From positions 1 through 15,396 of the forward strand of contig JBGQDM010000078.1 in the NCBI GenBank assembly GCA_041495845.1: a stretch of 15,396 nt of DNA, written 5' to 3'. A model generated the notes under the pieces. That model was not told where the DNA came from and did not search any database. It saw nothing but the letters and a program-made list of their open reading frames with translations. Of this stretch, positions 1 through 7,371 are shown piece by piece. This DNA is from JBGQDM01 sp041495845. GTDB lineage: Bacteria > Acidobacteriota > Terriglobia > Terriglobales > Acidobacteriaceae. Positions within the stretch are counted from its first letter, which is position 1; each line of letters begins with the position of its first letter. Both the position numbers and the translations under genes were made by a program.

Positions 1-1217
1 AGGCCGCCGAGATACCCCATGACGACGCCGCCCACCATCACATAGTGGAAGTGCGCCACCACGAAGTAGGTGTCGGTGACGTGCACATCCACGGCCAGCG
101 TGGCCAGGAACAGCCCGGTGAGCCCGCCGATGGTGAACAGGCCGAGAAAACCGAAGGCGTAGAGCATCGGCGTCTCGAACGTCACCGAGCCCTTGTACAT
201 GGTGGCGGTCCAGTTGAATACCTTGATGGCGGAGGGAACGCCGACAAAGAACGTGATGAACGAGAAAATCAGCGCCGCATACACCGACATGCCGGCGACG
301 AACAGGTGGTGCGCCCAGACCAGGAAGCCAATCACCGCGATGGCGACGGAAGACAAGGCCACGAGTTTGTACCCAAAAATCCGTTTGCGCGAAAACGCCG
401 CGATAATCTCGCTGATGATGCCCATTGAGGGCAAGATCATGATGTAAACAGCGGGATGGGAATAGAACCAGAACAGGTGCTGGAAGAGCACCGGGTCGCC
501 GCCCAGCTTGGGATCGAAGATGCCGAGGTGCAGACCGCGCTCCAGCATCATGAGCGTCAGCGTGATAGCAATCACGGGTGTCCCCAGAATCATGATCAGG
601 CTGGTTGCGTAGTGCGCCCAAATGAAGAGCGGCAGACGCGACCAGGTCATCCCGGGAGCGCGCATGCGGTGGACGGTGACGATGAAGTTCAGCCCGGTGA
701 GGATGGAGGAGAAGCCGGCGATAAACGCCGCCATCCCGGCTTCGATCACGTTGGTATTGGCGAAAGCCGTGCTGTAGGGCGTATAGAAGGTCCAGCCGGT
801 GTCAATGCCGCCGGTCAGGAGCACGTGCGCCCCCATCAAGCCGCCGATCATGTAGAGATACCAGCTCAGCAGATTGACGCGCGGGAAAGCGAGGTCCTTG
901 GCCCCAATCATCAAGGGCACCAGGAAGTTGCCCAGAATCGCGGGCACCACTGGAATCAGAAAAAAGAACACCATGACCACGCCGTGGCCAGTGAAAAGTT
1001 TGTTGTAGGTGTCCGCTTGCACCAGGTCACCGGCGGGAGTGAGCAATTCCAGCCGGATCATGAGAGCGTAGAGCCCGCCGACGAAGAAGAAGAACGTGAC
1101 CGACACCAGGTAAAGCAGCGCGATGCGCTTATGGTCGGTGGTGAGCAGCCACGACTTCAGCCCGTGTTCTGCGTTCAGATAGTTGGTGCGTTCCTGCGCA
1201 ACTGCTGCGGTAGCCAT
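1..1217 (-). CDS. ctaD: Cytochrome c oxidase subunit I, caa3 type (3' end outside window)
   Basis: Catalytic heme-copper subunit that reduces oxygen to water in the cytoplasmic membrane and pumps protons. The first 405 codons are visible; the C-terminus lies beyond the left edge. Expected metal ligands are present: H78 in a GHG motif (low-spin heme a), H254 with Y258 in HPAVY (CuB and cross-linked Tyr), H303-H304 (CuB), and H389 and H391 in AHFH (heme a3 and heme a). The residues before H254 are Y-S, so the helix VI glutamate of A1 oxidases is replaced by the YS motif of the A2 subfamily. The PSAIK motif fits the K-channel lysine. The ATG at 1217-1215 lies 2 bases after the ctaC stop, with AGGTG upstream, so the two are coupled. 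The next genes to the left are presumably subunits III and IV, which cannot be seen. Confidence 0.97.
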   Translation of the reverse strand, partial: MATAAVAQERTNYLNAEHGLKSWLLTTDHKRIALLYLVSVTFFFFVGGLYALMIRLELLTPAGDLVQADTYNKLFTGHGVVMVFFFLIPVVPAILGNFLVPLMIGAKDLAFPRVNLLSWYLYMIGGLMGAHVLLTGGIDTGWTFYTPYSTAFANTNVIEAGMAAFIAGFSSILTGLNFIVTVHRMRAPGMTWSRLPLFIWAHYATSLIMILGTPVIAITLTLMMLERGLHLGIFDPKLGGDPVLFQHLFWFYSHPAVYIMILPSMGIISEIIAAFSRKRIFGYKLVALSSVAIAVIGFLVWAHHLFVAGMSVYAALIFSFITFFVGVPSAIKVFNWTATMYKGSVTFETPMLYAFGFLGLFTIGGLTGLFLATLAVDVHVTDTYFVVAHFHYVMVGGVVMGYLGG

Positions 1218-1219
1218 GC

Positions 1220-2212
1220 CTATTGCACCTGTCCCATCTTGGATTGCGGCGCCGCCTGTGCTGCGACGGTTGCGGCCGGCGTCCCCGGCTTGGATGCGCC
1301 CTGCACTTTCACGTAGGCGAGCAGCGCCGCCAATTGCTCTTCGGTAATCAAGCCCTGAAATGTGGGCATCACCGGCTTGAAGCCGCGTACCACCTTGGCG
1401 CCGGGATCAAGAATGGATTCGCGCACGTAGTTGTCGTCCACGGTCACGGTGCGACCATCTTCGAGCGACACGGGCTTGCCGAAAGCGCCCGCCAGAGCCG
1501 GCCCGCGACCCTGCGCGTCCGCGCGATGGCAGGAAGCGCAGCCCAATTCCGCAAACAGCTTTTCCCCGGTTTGGGCCAACGGCATGGAACTGCCGCCGTT
1601 CAACCACGCCTGGTATTCCGCCGGGCTCTGCACAATGATCGAACCGATCATGCCGGAATGTTGCGTACCGCAATATTCAGCGCAAAAGAGGTGGTACGTG
1701 CCTGGCTGCGTCGCCCGAAACCACAGGGTGGTATAGCGCCCGGGCAGCACATCCTGCTTCACGCGAAATGCCGGAACATAGAAGCTGTGAATCACGTCCA
1801 TGGAGGTCATGATCAGTTTCACGTCGCGGCCCAGCGGCACGTGCAACTCGTTGATTTCGCGCGCACCTTCGGGATGCTCCATCTTCCACATCCACTGCTT
1901 CGCGACTACGTAGACCTCACTGGCTCCCTGCGGTGGAGTGCGTTCCTGGAAAAAAATCCAAGCCCCGCCCAGGAAAAAGAGGAAGAAGAATATGGCGGGC
2001 ACCACCGACCAGGTGAACTCGAGCACCTGCGAGCCTTCAATGGGCACGGGCTCCAGGCCCGGCCGGCGATGGAATTTGCCGGCCAGCACGATGATGGCGA
2101 TATAGATGAGCCCCGTCATCACCGCCGAGACCAGCAGGAGGAAGATGTATATTCCATCCACGCTGTGTGCGAAATTTGAGGCCGACTCAGGCCATAGTGG
2201 AATTGATCCCAT
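1220..2212 (-). CDS. ctaC: Cytochrome c oxidase subunit II fused to cytochrome c (caa3 type)
   Basis: Electron-entry subunit of the oxidase, 330 residues. Two membrane segments (about 21-45 and 67-89) anchor an extracytoplasmic cupredoxin domain. CuA ligands are all visible: H142, C177, E179, C181, H185 and M188. The aromatic electron path is W107-M-W109. A monoheme cytochrome c domain follows at about 213-305, with C225-A-S-C228-H229 and likely axial Met M282 in VMPTF. This fusion defines caa3 oxidases and removes the need for a soluble cytochrome c. The tail from about 306 is low-complexity Ala/Pro/Gln. The gene starts 2 bases after the SCO stop and has no strong ribosome-binding site of its own, so translation is probably coupled. 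No cleavable signal is evident; TM1 probably acts as the signal anchor. Confidence 0.97.
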   Translation of the reverse strand: MGSIPLWPESASNFAHSVDGIYIFLLLVSAVMTGLIYIAIIVLAGKFHRRPGLEPVPIEGSQVLEFTWSVVPAIFFFLFFLGGAWIFFQERTPPQGASEVYVVAKQWMWKMEHPEGAREINELHVPLGRDVKLIMTSMDVIHSFYVPAFRVKQDVLPGRYTTLWFRATQPGTYHLFCAEYCGTQHSGMIGSIIVQSPAEYQAWLNGGSSMPLAQTGEKLFAELGCASCHRADAQGRGPALAGAFGKPVSLEDGRTVTVDDNYVRESILDPGAKVVRGFKPVMPTFQGLITEEQLAALLAYVKVQGASKPGTPAATVAAQAAPQSKMGQVQ

Positions 2213-2214
2213 GA

Positions 2215-3081
2215 CTATCCGATCCGTGGCTTACCCGTACTCGACGGGTCGCGGCGAAACATGATGAACACAAACGCGCCGAGAATGAGGGCGGTGGCGG
2301 CACCCGCCAGTCGCAGCACATTCATGATGACAGCGCCGTATTTTCCCGTCGCCGGGTCGTAGTGAAAGCAATACAGCACCAACTGGTCCACCGCCGTCCC
2401 GATCCGGTTTTGCGAAGCTTCAATCAGGCCCAAGCGCAGGTCTTTGGGGGAAAATTCCACGCCGTAAAAATACCTTGAGATGCGCCCTTGCGGGGTGAGG
2501 AGCACAATGGCCGCGGCGTGCGCCCACTGGCCCGACTTGGCGTCAAACCTGTATTCGTACCCTACGCTCCGGGTGAGCGCCTCGATGTTGGTCTGGTCGC
2601 CGGTCAGGACGTGCCAGCCCTGGTCAGCACCCGCGCGACGGTAGCGCTGCAGCAGCGATTTTTTCTTGTCCAGCGCCATGGCCGGTGTTTCCCGCGGATC
2701 GAAGCTCACGGTGACGATGTCGAAGTCCCGGCCCACATCAAACTTGAGCGCCTTCAGCGAGCCCACCAGGCCGTTTTGCACCTCGCCGCACAACATCTGG
2801 CACTGGTAGTAGGCGAGGTTCAGAATCACCGGACGGGCGCCGAAATACGAACCCAGCCGCACCGCATTCCCGGCCTCGTCATGAAATTGCAGATCGAGGG
2901 GCACCTGTCCGTCTAGTTTCTGGACCACAGTAATGGCCTTGAGCGTGGAAGGTTGCACGCTGGAGGGCGGCTCGGTCATGTTTGGCAGATCACCCTTCAA
3001 CTGCGCCGACGCAGGCATGGCCCAGAACAGCAATGCGATTGCCGCCATCAGCACTCCGCCGAATTTTGTTTTGCTCTTCAC
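2215..3081 (-). CDS. SCO1/SenC family copper chaperone with C-terminal membrane anchor
   Basis: Thioredoxin-fold protein of the SCO/SenC family, 288 residues, which delivers copper to, or reduces, the CuA site of oxidase subunit II. An N-terminal signal peptide is clear: basic MKSKTK, a hydrophobic stretch, then ASA at 24-26. The copper motif is C94-Q-M-L-C98, and the conserved distal His is probably H188 (WAHAA). A second hydrophobic segment at about 252-275 followed by FRRD suggests a C-terminal anchor; many SCO proteins have only an N-terminal one. The chosen start is GTG at 3081-3079, with GGGGAG about 12 bases upstream. The internal ATG (M12) would lose the basic n-region. Position directly before ctaC supports the CuA assembly role. 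Coding continues to 2 bases before ctaC. Confidence 0.93.
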   Translation of the reverse strand: MKSKTKFGGVLMAAIALLFWAMPASAQLKGDLPNMTEPPSSVQPSTLKAITVVQKLDGQVPLDLQFHDEAGNAVRLGSYFGARPVILNLAYYQCQMLCGEVQNGLVGSLKALKFDVGRDFDIVTVSFDPRETPAMALDKKKSLLQRYRRAGADQGWHVLTGDQTNIEALTRSVGYEYRFDAKSGQWAHAAAIVLLTPQGRISRYFYGVEFSPKDLRLGLIEASQNRIGTAVDQLVLYCFHYDPATGKYGAVIMNVLRLAGAATALILGAFVFIMFRRDPSSTGKPRIG

Positions 3082-3138
3082 GTCTTTTCACTTCTCCCCA
3101 GCGACTTCTCTCCGGCGGCTGGGATACGCGGCCGATGT

Positions 3139-3615
3139 TTAATGCTTCGCTGTCTTCGTCGTCTTGGCCGCTTTGGCACCGGCGGGGGCAGCCGCCGCGG
3201 TTCCCCGCACCGGCAATCCGCGCTCCGCAGTCAGCGCCATGGCCCGGTCTATCGGAATCCTTACCTGCCCATCGGCTTCATCAATCCAGTCGTAAGTGCT
3301 GAGCACGCCGCTCTCGCGCATCAACTGCTCGCGCATTTCGCCGACGTCATCCTTTTGCAGCAGCGGTTTCGGGAATTTGTGCTCGATCCTCTCCGTGGTC
3401 ACCACGCGCGTGTCTGCCTGGGGCGCTTGCAGCGGATTGGCCACCTGCCGCGCCGCTTCATAGCGATCCAGGAAGCCGTACATGCCGAGCACGATGAAGT
3501 AGATCACGACTCCCACCACGCCCAGGCCGATCAGGAAGCCGATGACACCACCGGCCCCGACGTCTTGATGTTCGTATTCTTCGCGCCCTTGATTGGGGCG
3601 GTGCATTTCACTCAT
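3139..3615 (-). CDS. Single-pass membrane protein of unknown function in the ACIII/caa3 operon
   Basis: No firm family recognised. The 158-residue protein has a polar N-terminus, one glycine-rich membrane segment at about 22-46, a globular stretch at about 65-136 ending in V-R-I-P-I-D-R-A-M and E-R-G-L-P, and an Ala/Lys/Thr-rich basic tail at 138-158. It has no Cys and no heme motif. The start ATG at 3615-3613 overlaps the end of actF by 8 bases and has GGAG 7 bases upstream; a second ATG (M4, 3606) is possible but less well placed. From memory, similar proteins occur beside ACIII or oxidase genes in acidobacteria. It could be a small accessory subunit like the single-helix ActG of some ACIII complexes, a supercomplex linker, or an assembly factor. 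That role is inferred from position alone. Confidence 0.85.
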   Translation of the reverse strand: MSEMHRPNQGREEYEHQDVGAGGVIGFLIGLGVVGVVIYFIVLGMYGFLDRYEAARQVANPLQAPQADTRVVTTERIEHKFPKPLLQKDDVGEMREQLMRESGVLSTYDWIDEADGQVRIPIDRAMALTAERGLPVRGTAAAAPAGAKAAKTTKTAKH

Positions 3616-4801
3616 GGGCCGGCTCCAGTACCGCTGGCGTCAGCGGGGCATACAGAGGCAGCAGCGGCTGCCCCCGGAGATTGCGGAAGAACAGCGCCAG
3701 CCAGAAGCCGCCGATGGCCACCGGCACCACCAGGTCCAGAATGTGAGGGGAGAACTTCCCGGGGCTGAGGCTGGGAACGATCAACCAATAGAGGTCCACA
3801 AAACGCGTGAACATCAACCAGACGGCGACCTTCACCAGTGTACTGCCCTTCTTCTTGATCTGGGCGGAAAGCAGCACGAGAAACGGAATCACAAAATTGC
3901 CCAGCGCCAACCCCAGACTGTAATACTGCCAGCCGCCGGACAGGCGATTGCGGTACCACACCGTTTCCTCCGGCAGGTTGCCTGACCACATGATGAGCCA
4001 CTGCGAGAACATGAAGTAGGCCCACATCATGGTAAAAGCCAGCATGAATTTGCCGTAGTCGTGCAAATAGCTGCTGTGCAGCAGTTCCGACATCGGTTTG
4101 TAGCGCGAAAGGATGACGGCCACCACGGTGGCAAAGCACAACGCCGAAAGCATCTGGCCAATCACGAAGACCAGACCGTAAATGGTGGAAGTCCAGTTGG
4201 GCGTAATCGACATGACCCAGTCCACCGAGGCAAAGGTGATGGTGAAAGCCAGCACCAGGGCGCCCGGGCCGGCCAGAAAACGGGCGCGACGCGCGCTGCT
4301 GTTTCCTGCCTCGTCTTCCGCTCGCGACCAGCGCGTAAAGAGCAGGCCAAGTCCGATCCAGATCACGAAGTAGACCACCGCCCGAAACCCAAACTGCGAC
4401 GGATTGAGGTAGGCGGTACTAATGCGCTCGAGATGTTCGTGGGTAATGTCATCCGGTCGCGCCCAAGGATAAAGTCGCGTCATCCCCAGATAAATGGGCA
4501 AGAACAGCGGCGCCATCAGCCAGATGTTCTTGATTGCGGCTTCCAGGATGCGCCGGATCACCAACCCCCAGCGGCCATTGGTCAGGTGAATGATCAGCAG
4601 CAATGACAGCGAACCCAGGGAGACTCCAACCCACGCCATGAAGCCGAGCAGGTAGGCACGGTAGAAAGCATCCTTCCACTGGAAAGCTCCGAGCAAGGCA
4701 ACGATCCCGAAAAGCACGCCCACAACGAGCGAGCGGCGGCCAATGCGCTCCACCGCAGCGGGCGCGAGAAAATCTGTTTGCTGGAGCGGGGCGGGGCTCA
4801 T
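3608..4801 (-). CDS. actF: ACIII subunit ActF, NrfD-like integral membrane protein
   Basis: Second polytopic subunit of alternative complex III (quinol:electron acceptor oxidoreductase), about 397 residues with roughly ten membrane helices. It is a paralogue of ActC in the NrfD/PsrC fold and is thought to contribute to proton translocation. Family-like stretches are visible: SVDWVMSITPNW in the middle of the protein, then HDYGKFMLAF and SQWLIMWSGNLPEE. The ATG at 4801-4799 is chosen over one at 4843 because it overlaps the actE stop as ATGA and has GGGAGG about 9 bases upstream. The 4843 start would add 14 basic residues wholly inside actE. It lies between actE and the unknown membrane protein, which it overlaps by 8 bases. 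Confidence 0.95.
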   Translation of the reverse strand: MSPAPLQQTDFLAPAAVERIGRRSLVVGVLFGIVALLGAFQWKDAFYRAYLLGFMAWVGVSLGSLSLLLIIHLTNGRWGLVIRRILEAAIKNIWLMAPLFLPIYLGMTRLYPWARPDDITHEHLERISTAYLNPSQFGFRAVVYFVIWIGLGLLFTRWSRAEDEAGNSSARRARFLAGPGALVLAFTITFASVDWVMSITPNWTSTIYGLVFVIGQMLSALCFATVVAVILSRYKPMSELLHSSYLHDYGKFMLAFTMMWAYFMFSQWLIMWSGNLPEETVWYRNRLSGGWQYYSLGLALGNFVIPFLVLLSAQIKKKGSTLVKVAVWLMFTRFVDLYWLIVPSLSPGKFSPHILDLVVPVAIGGFWLALFFRNLRGQPLLPLYAPLTPAVLEPAHE

Positions 4802-5454
4802 CGCTCTTCGCCTCCCTTTTTCATTTCCAGAGCGGCCGGCCACTGAGTCGCTCCAGAAGGCGCGTCGCCGGCGAAATTCGGCGCCGCACTCGGCACCGTC
4901 TGCCCGGCGGGCAAATCGCCGCGGGCGGCATTTTGGCTCAATTGCAGGGCGCGGATGTAAGCCACAATCGCCCAGCGGTCGCGCGGTGGGACCTGCGCCG
5001 CATAGCCCTGCATAATGCCGAAGCCGTTGGTGGCCACGTCAAAGAAATATCCCACTGGCGCTTTGCGCAACCGTTCGATGTGGTACGACGGCGGCTTGCC
5101 TGCGGGGAACCCGCGCGAGGGAATCATGCCTTTGCCGTTGCCCAGCCGCGAATGACAGGGCGCGCAGTAGATGTTGAAGCGTTGTTGTCCGCGCTCCAGC
5201 ACTTCCATGGTCACGGGAAACGGCATCACGTCGCCGGGGGTGTTGCCAACCATGCCGGTATAGAAGTAGGTGTCGTCGCGCAGTTGCCCGCGGGCGACGG
5301 TGCCTTCCACCAGCGGACGGGAAGCGCGCTGATCGGCGAAAAAGTCACTGCGGCCGAGCGGCTTGTATTTGGGCTGATCGTGCATGTCCTGGCGGCAACC
5401 GGCGAGCCCGGCCAGCGGCGCCAGCAGCAGAACAAGTTGGCGGAGGCGAGACAT
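4798..5454 (-). CDS. actE: ACIII subunit ActE, lipoprotein monoheme cytochrome c
   Basis: Membrane-tethered cytochrome c of alternative complex III, 218 residues. A lipoprotein signal ends in L-A-G-C with the lipidated Cys at C20. One heme site is present, C97-A-P-C100-H101, and the likely axial Met is M148 in GFGIMQGYA. The stretch PPRDRWAIVAYIRALQLS (about 156-173) closes the cytochrome fold and is typical of ActE. The remaining tail, about 180-218, is Ala/Pro-rich. In the complex it takes electrons from the pentaheme ActA side and can pass them to the oxidase. The start codon overlaps the actD stop as TAATG, with GGAGG 10 bases upstream. It ends as an ATGA overlap with actF. Confidence 0.95.
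   Translation of the reverse strand: MSRLRQLVLLLAPLAGLAGCRQDMHDQPKYKPLGRSDFFADQRASRPLVEGTVARGQLRDDTYFYTGMVGNTPGDVMPFPVTMEVLERGQQRFNIYCAPCHSRLGNGKGMIPSRGFPAGKPPSYHIERLRKAPVGYFFDVATNGFGIMQGYAAQVPPRDRWAIVAYIRALQLSQNAARGDLPAGQTVPSAAPNFAGDAPSGATQWPAALEMKKGGEER
4811..4816 (-). promoter_or_regulatory. Ribosome-binding site that decides the actF start
   Basis: The minus strand reads GGGAGG here, 9 bases before the ATG at 4801. It lies inside the end of actE. This supports the shorter actF start, which is joined to the actE stop by an ATGA overlap, against the longer frame opening at 4843. Confidence 0.7.
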
Positions 5455-5984
5455 TATTCCGGCACCTCCGAGACTGACAACGGCTTCAGTCCTTCCAGAA
5501 AGCGACGCGTGCCCGCCACCTCAAATTTCGGGTCGGAAGAAAACACGCACAGGAAAAAACGGTCTTCCGAGGCGCGCTCAAAACGCGCCACATTGAACAC
5601 GGGGTGATAGGGTTCGGGCAATCCGTTCAGGCCGAGCATGCCAAACACCGCCGCTAGTCCGCCGAAGAGCACCGTCATCTCGAAAGTGACAATTATGAAC
5701 GCGGGCCAGGAGTGCAGCGGCCGGCCACCGACGTTCATCGGATAGGCCATGGTAGAAACCCAGTACTGCAGACCATAGCCGGTGGCGGCCCCGATGATTC
5801 CGCCGGCCAGCACCACCAGCGGCACGCGGTCGTTATGAAAGCCGATGGCCTCGCTCAGTCCTTCGATGGGGAAGGGGCTGTAAGCATCGATCTCGCGATA
5901 GCCGGACTTGTGGGTCTGCTCGGCTGCCCGCATCAAGTCGGTAGAGGACTCGAATTCCGCCATCAAACCGTGGACGTTGCTCAT
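5454..5984 (-). CDS. actD: ACIII subunit ActD (DUF3341)
   Basis: Small membrane subunit of alternative complex III, 176 residues, of the DUF3341 family. The N-terminal cytoplasmic domain (about 1-50) opens GLMAEFESS and contains YSPFPIEGL, a hallmark of this subunit. Two membrane helices follow at about 55-79 and 94-117, and a C-terminal soluble part at about 125-176 contains HPVFN and the FFLCVFSSDPKF strand. It binds no cofactor; in known complexes it packs against ActC and ActF. The ATG overlaps the actC stop as ATGA and has GGAGG 10 bases upstream. Length and motif order match the family, so the call is secure from sequence and context. Confidence 0.95.
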   Translation of the reverse strand: MSNVHGLMAEFESSTDLMRAAEQTHKSGYREIDAYSPFPIEGLSEAIGFHNDRVPLVVLAGGIIGAATGYGLQYWVSTMAYPMNVGGRPLHSWPAFIIVTFEMTVLFGGLAAVFGMLGLNGLPEPYHPVFNVARFERASEDRFFLCVFSSDPKFEVAGTRRFLEGLKPLSVSEVPE

Positions 5985-7354
5985 CCGCGCTTTACCTCCG
6001 CTTCGGGCAGCAACATCCGTATTTCAAAAATCGAGATCATGGGCAAAATGCGGACGAACAGGAAGATTGCGCTCATGAACAAGCCGAGCGTGCCGATGTA
6101 AGTCATCCAGTCCCATCTTGTCGGGTAGTACATACCCCACGAGGAAGGCATGTAGTCGCGGTGCAGGCTGATGACGACAATCACAAACCGCTCCAGCCAC
6201 ATGCCAAAGAGGACCACCAGCGAAACCAGGAACAGCGGCACCGGACTGGTGCGGACCTTCTTGAACCACAAAAGCTGGGGAATGATGATGTTGCAAATCC
6301 ACAGCGCCCAGTAGGGCCCGGCGTAGGGCCCGAAGAAGCGCGTGTGCACCAGCAATTTGTCGCTCAGGTTGGGGCCATACCATGCCAGGAAGATTTCCAT
6401 GAAGTAGCCGTAGGCCACAATCAACCCCGTGGCCAGCATCACCTTGGCGGCATTGTTGAGATGGCGCTCGGTGATCATGTCGCGCAGGTTATAGATGGCG
6501 CGGATGGGGATGGCCAGAATCAAGACCATGGCAAACCCGGAATAAATAGCGCCCGCCACGAAATAGGGCGGGAAGATCGTGGTGTGCCACCCGGGCATGA
6601 TGGAGATGGCGAAATCGAAGCTGACCACGGTGTGCACGGAAAGCACCAGGGGCGTGGAAAGCCCGGCCAGAAGAAGATAGGCCGACTCATAGCGCTTCCA
6701 ATGCTTGGCGGAGCCACGCCAGCCCAGGGCCAGCAGGCCGTAAACCATCCGCGCATACTTGTTCTGGGCGCGGTCGCGCAACGTGGCGAAGTCAGGAATC
6801 AGGCCGGTATACCAAAAGACCAGAGAGATGGTGCCGTAAGTGGAAACCGCAAACACGTCCCAGATCAGCGGGCTGCGAAACTGCGGCCATGTGCCCATGC
6901 TGCTCGGATAGGGAAACATCCAGTAGGCCAGCCAGGGACGTCCAGTATGGATGAGCGGAAAGATGCCGGCGCACATCACGGCAAACAACGTCATGGCCTC
7001 GGCAAAGCGGTTAATCGAATTGCGCCATTGCTGCCGGAACAGGTGCAGAATGGCCGAAATCAGCGTGCCAGCGTGGCCAATGCCGATCCACCAGACAAAG
7101 TTGATGATGGCGAAGCCCCAACCAACGGGGATGTTGACGCCCCAAATCCCAGTGCCGCGCAGCACCAGGTAACCGATGGCGACGCCCAGCATCAGGACCA
7201 GACTGCCGCAAAACATGAAACCCAGCATCCAGCCCACCGAGAGTGGACGCTCCAGCACAATCGCGCTGATCTTGTGCGTGACGCTGGCGAAGGTGTGCCC
7301 CGGCGCAATCACCGGCACTTCGCGCTGGTCCAGTACCATTTCTTCGCTTGTCAT
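5981..7354 (-). CDS. actC: ACIII subunit ActC, NrfD-like quinol-binding membrane protein
   Basis: Polytopic NrfD/PsrC-family subunit of alternative complex III, about 457 residues and roughly ten membrane helices. In this family it forms the quinol oxidation site next to the Fe-S subunit ActB. Recognisable stretches include WGVNIPVGWGFAI (about 71-83), the HAGTLISAILHLFRQQWR region (94-111), and IHTGRPWLAYWMFPYP (135-150). The start is uncertain. The ATG at 7354 is used, with GGAG about 12 bases upstream. A GTG at 7372, sharing one base with the actB stop, would add six residues (MERGET). Either start leaves the gene tightly coupled to actB. The stop overlaps actD as ATGA. Confidence 0.95.
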   Translation of the reverse strand: MTSEEMVLDQREVPVIAPGHTFASVTHKISAIVLERPLSVGWMLGFMFCGSLVLMLGVAIGYLVLRGTGIWGVNIPVGWGFAIINFVWWIGIGHAGTLISAILHLFRQQWRNSINRFAEAMTLFAVMCAGIFPLIHTGRPWLAYWMFPYPSSMGTWPQFRSPLIWDVFAVSTYGTISLVFWYTGLIPDFATLRDRAQNKYARMVYGLLALGWRGSAKHWKRYESAYLLLAGLSTPLVLSVHTVVSFDFAISIMPGWHTTIFPPYFVAGAIYSGFAMVLILAIPIRAIYNLRDMITERHLNNAAKVMLATGLIVAYGYFMEIFLAWYGPNLSDKLLVHTRFFGPYAGPYWALWICNIIIPQLLWFKKVRTSPVPLFLVSLVVLFGMWLERFVIVVISLHRDYMPSSWGMYYPTRWDWMTYIGTLGLFMSAIFLFVRILPMISIFEIRMLLPEAEVKRG

Positions 7355-7371
7355 CGTTTCGCCGCGCTCCA

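Noticed and set aside
456..2179. Plus-strand open frames opposite ctaD and ctaC
   Set aside because: The minus-strand genes carry all heme and copper ligands; the plus-strand products have no motif.
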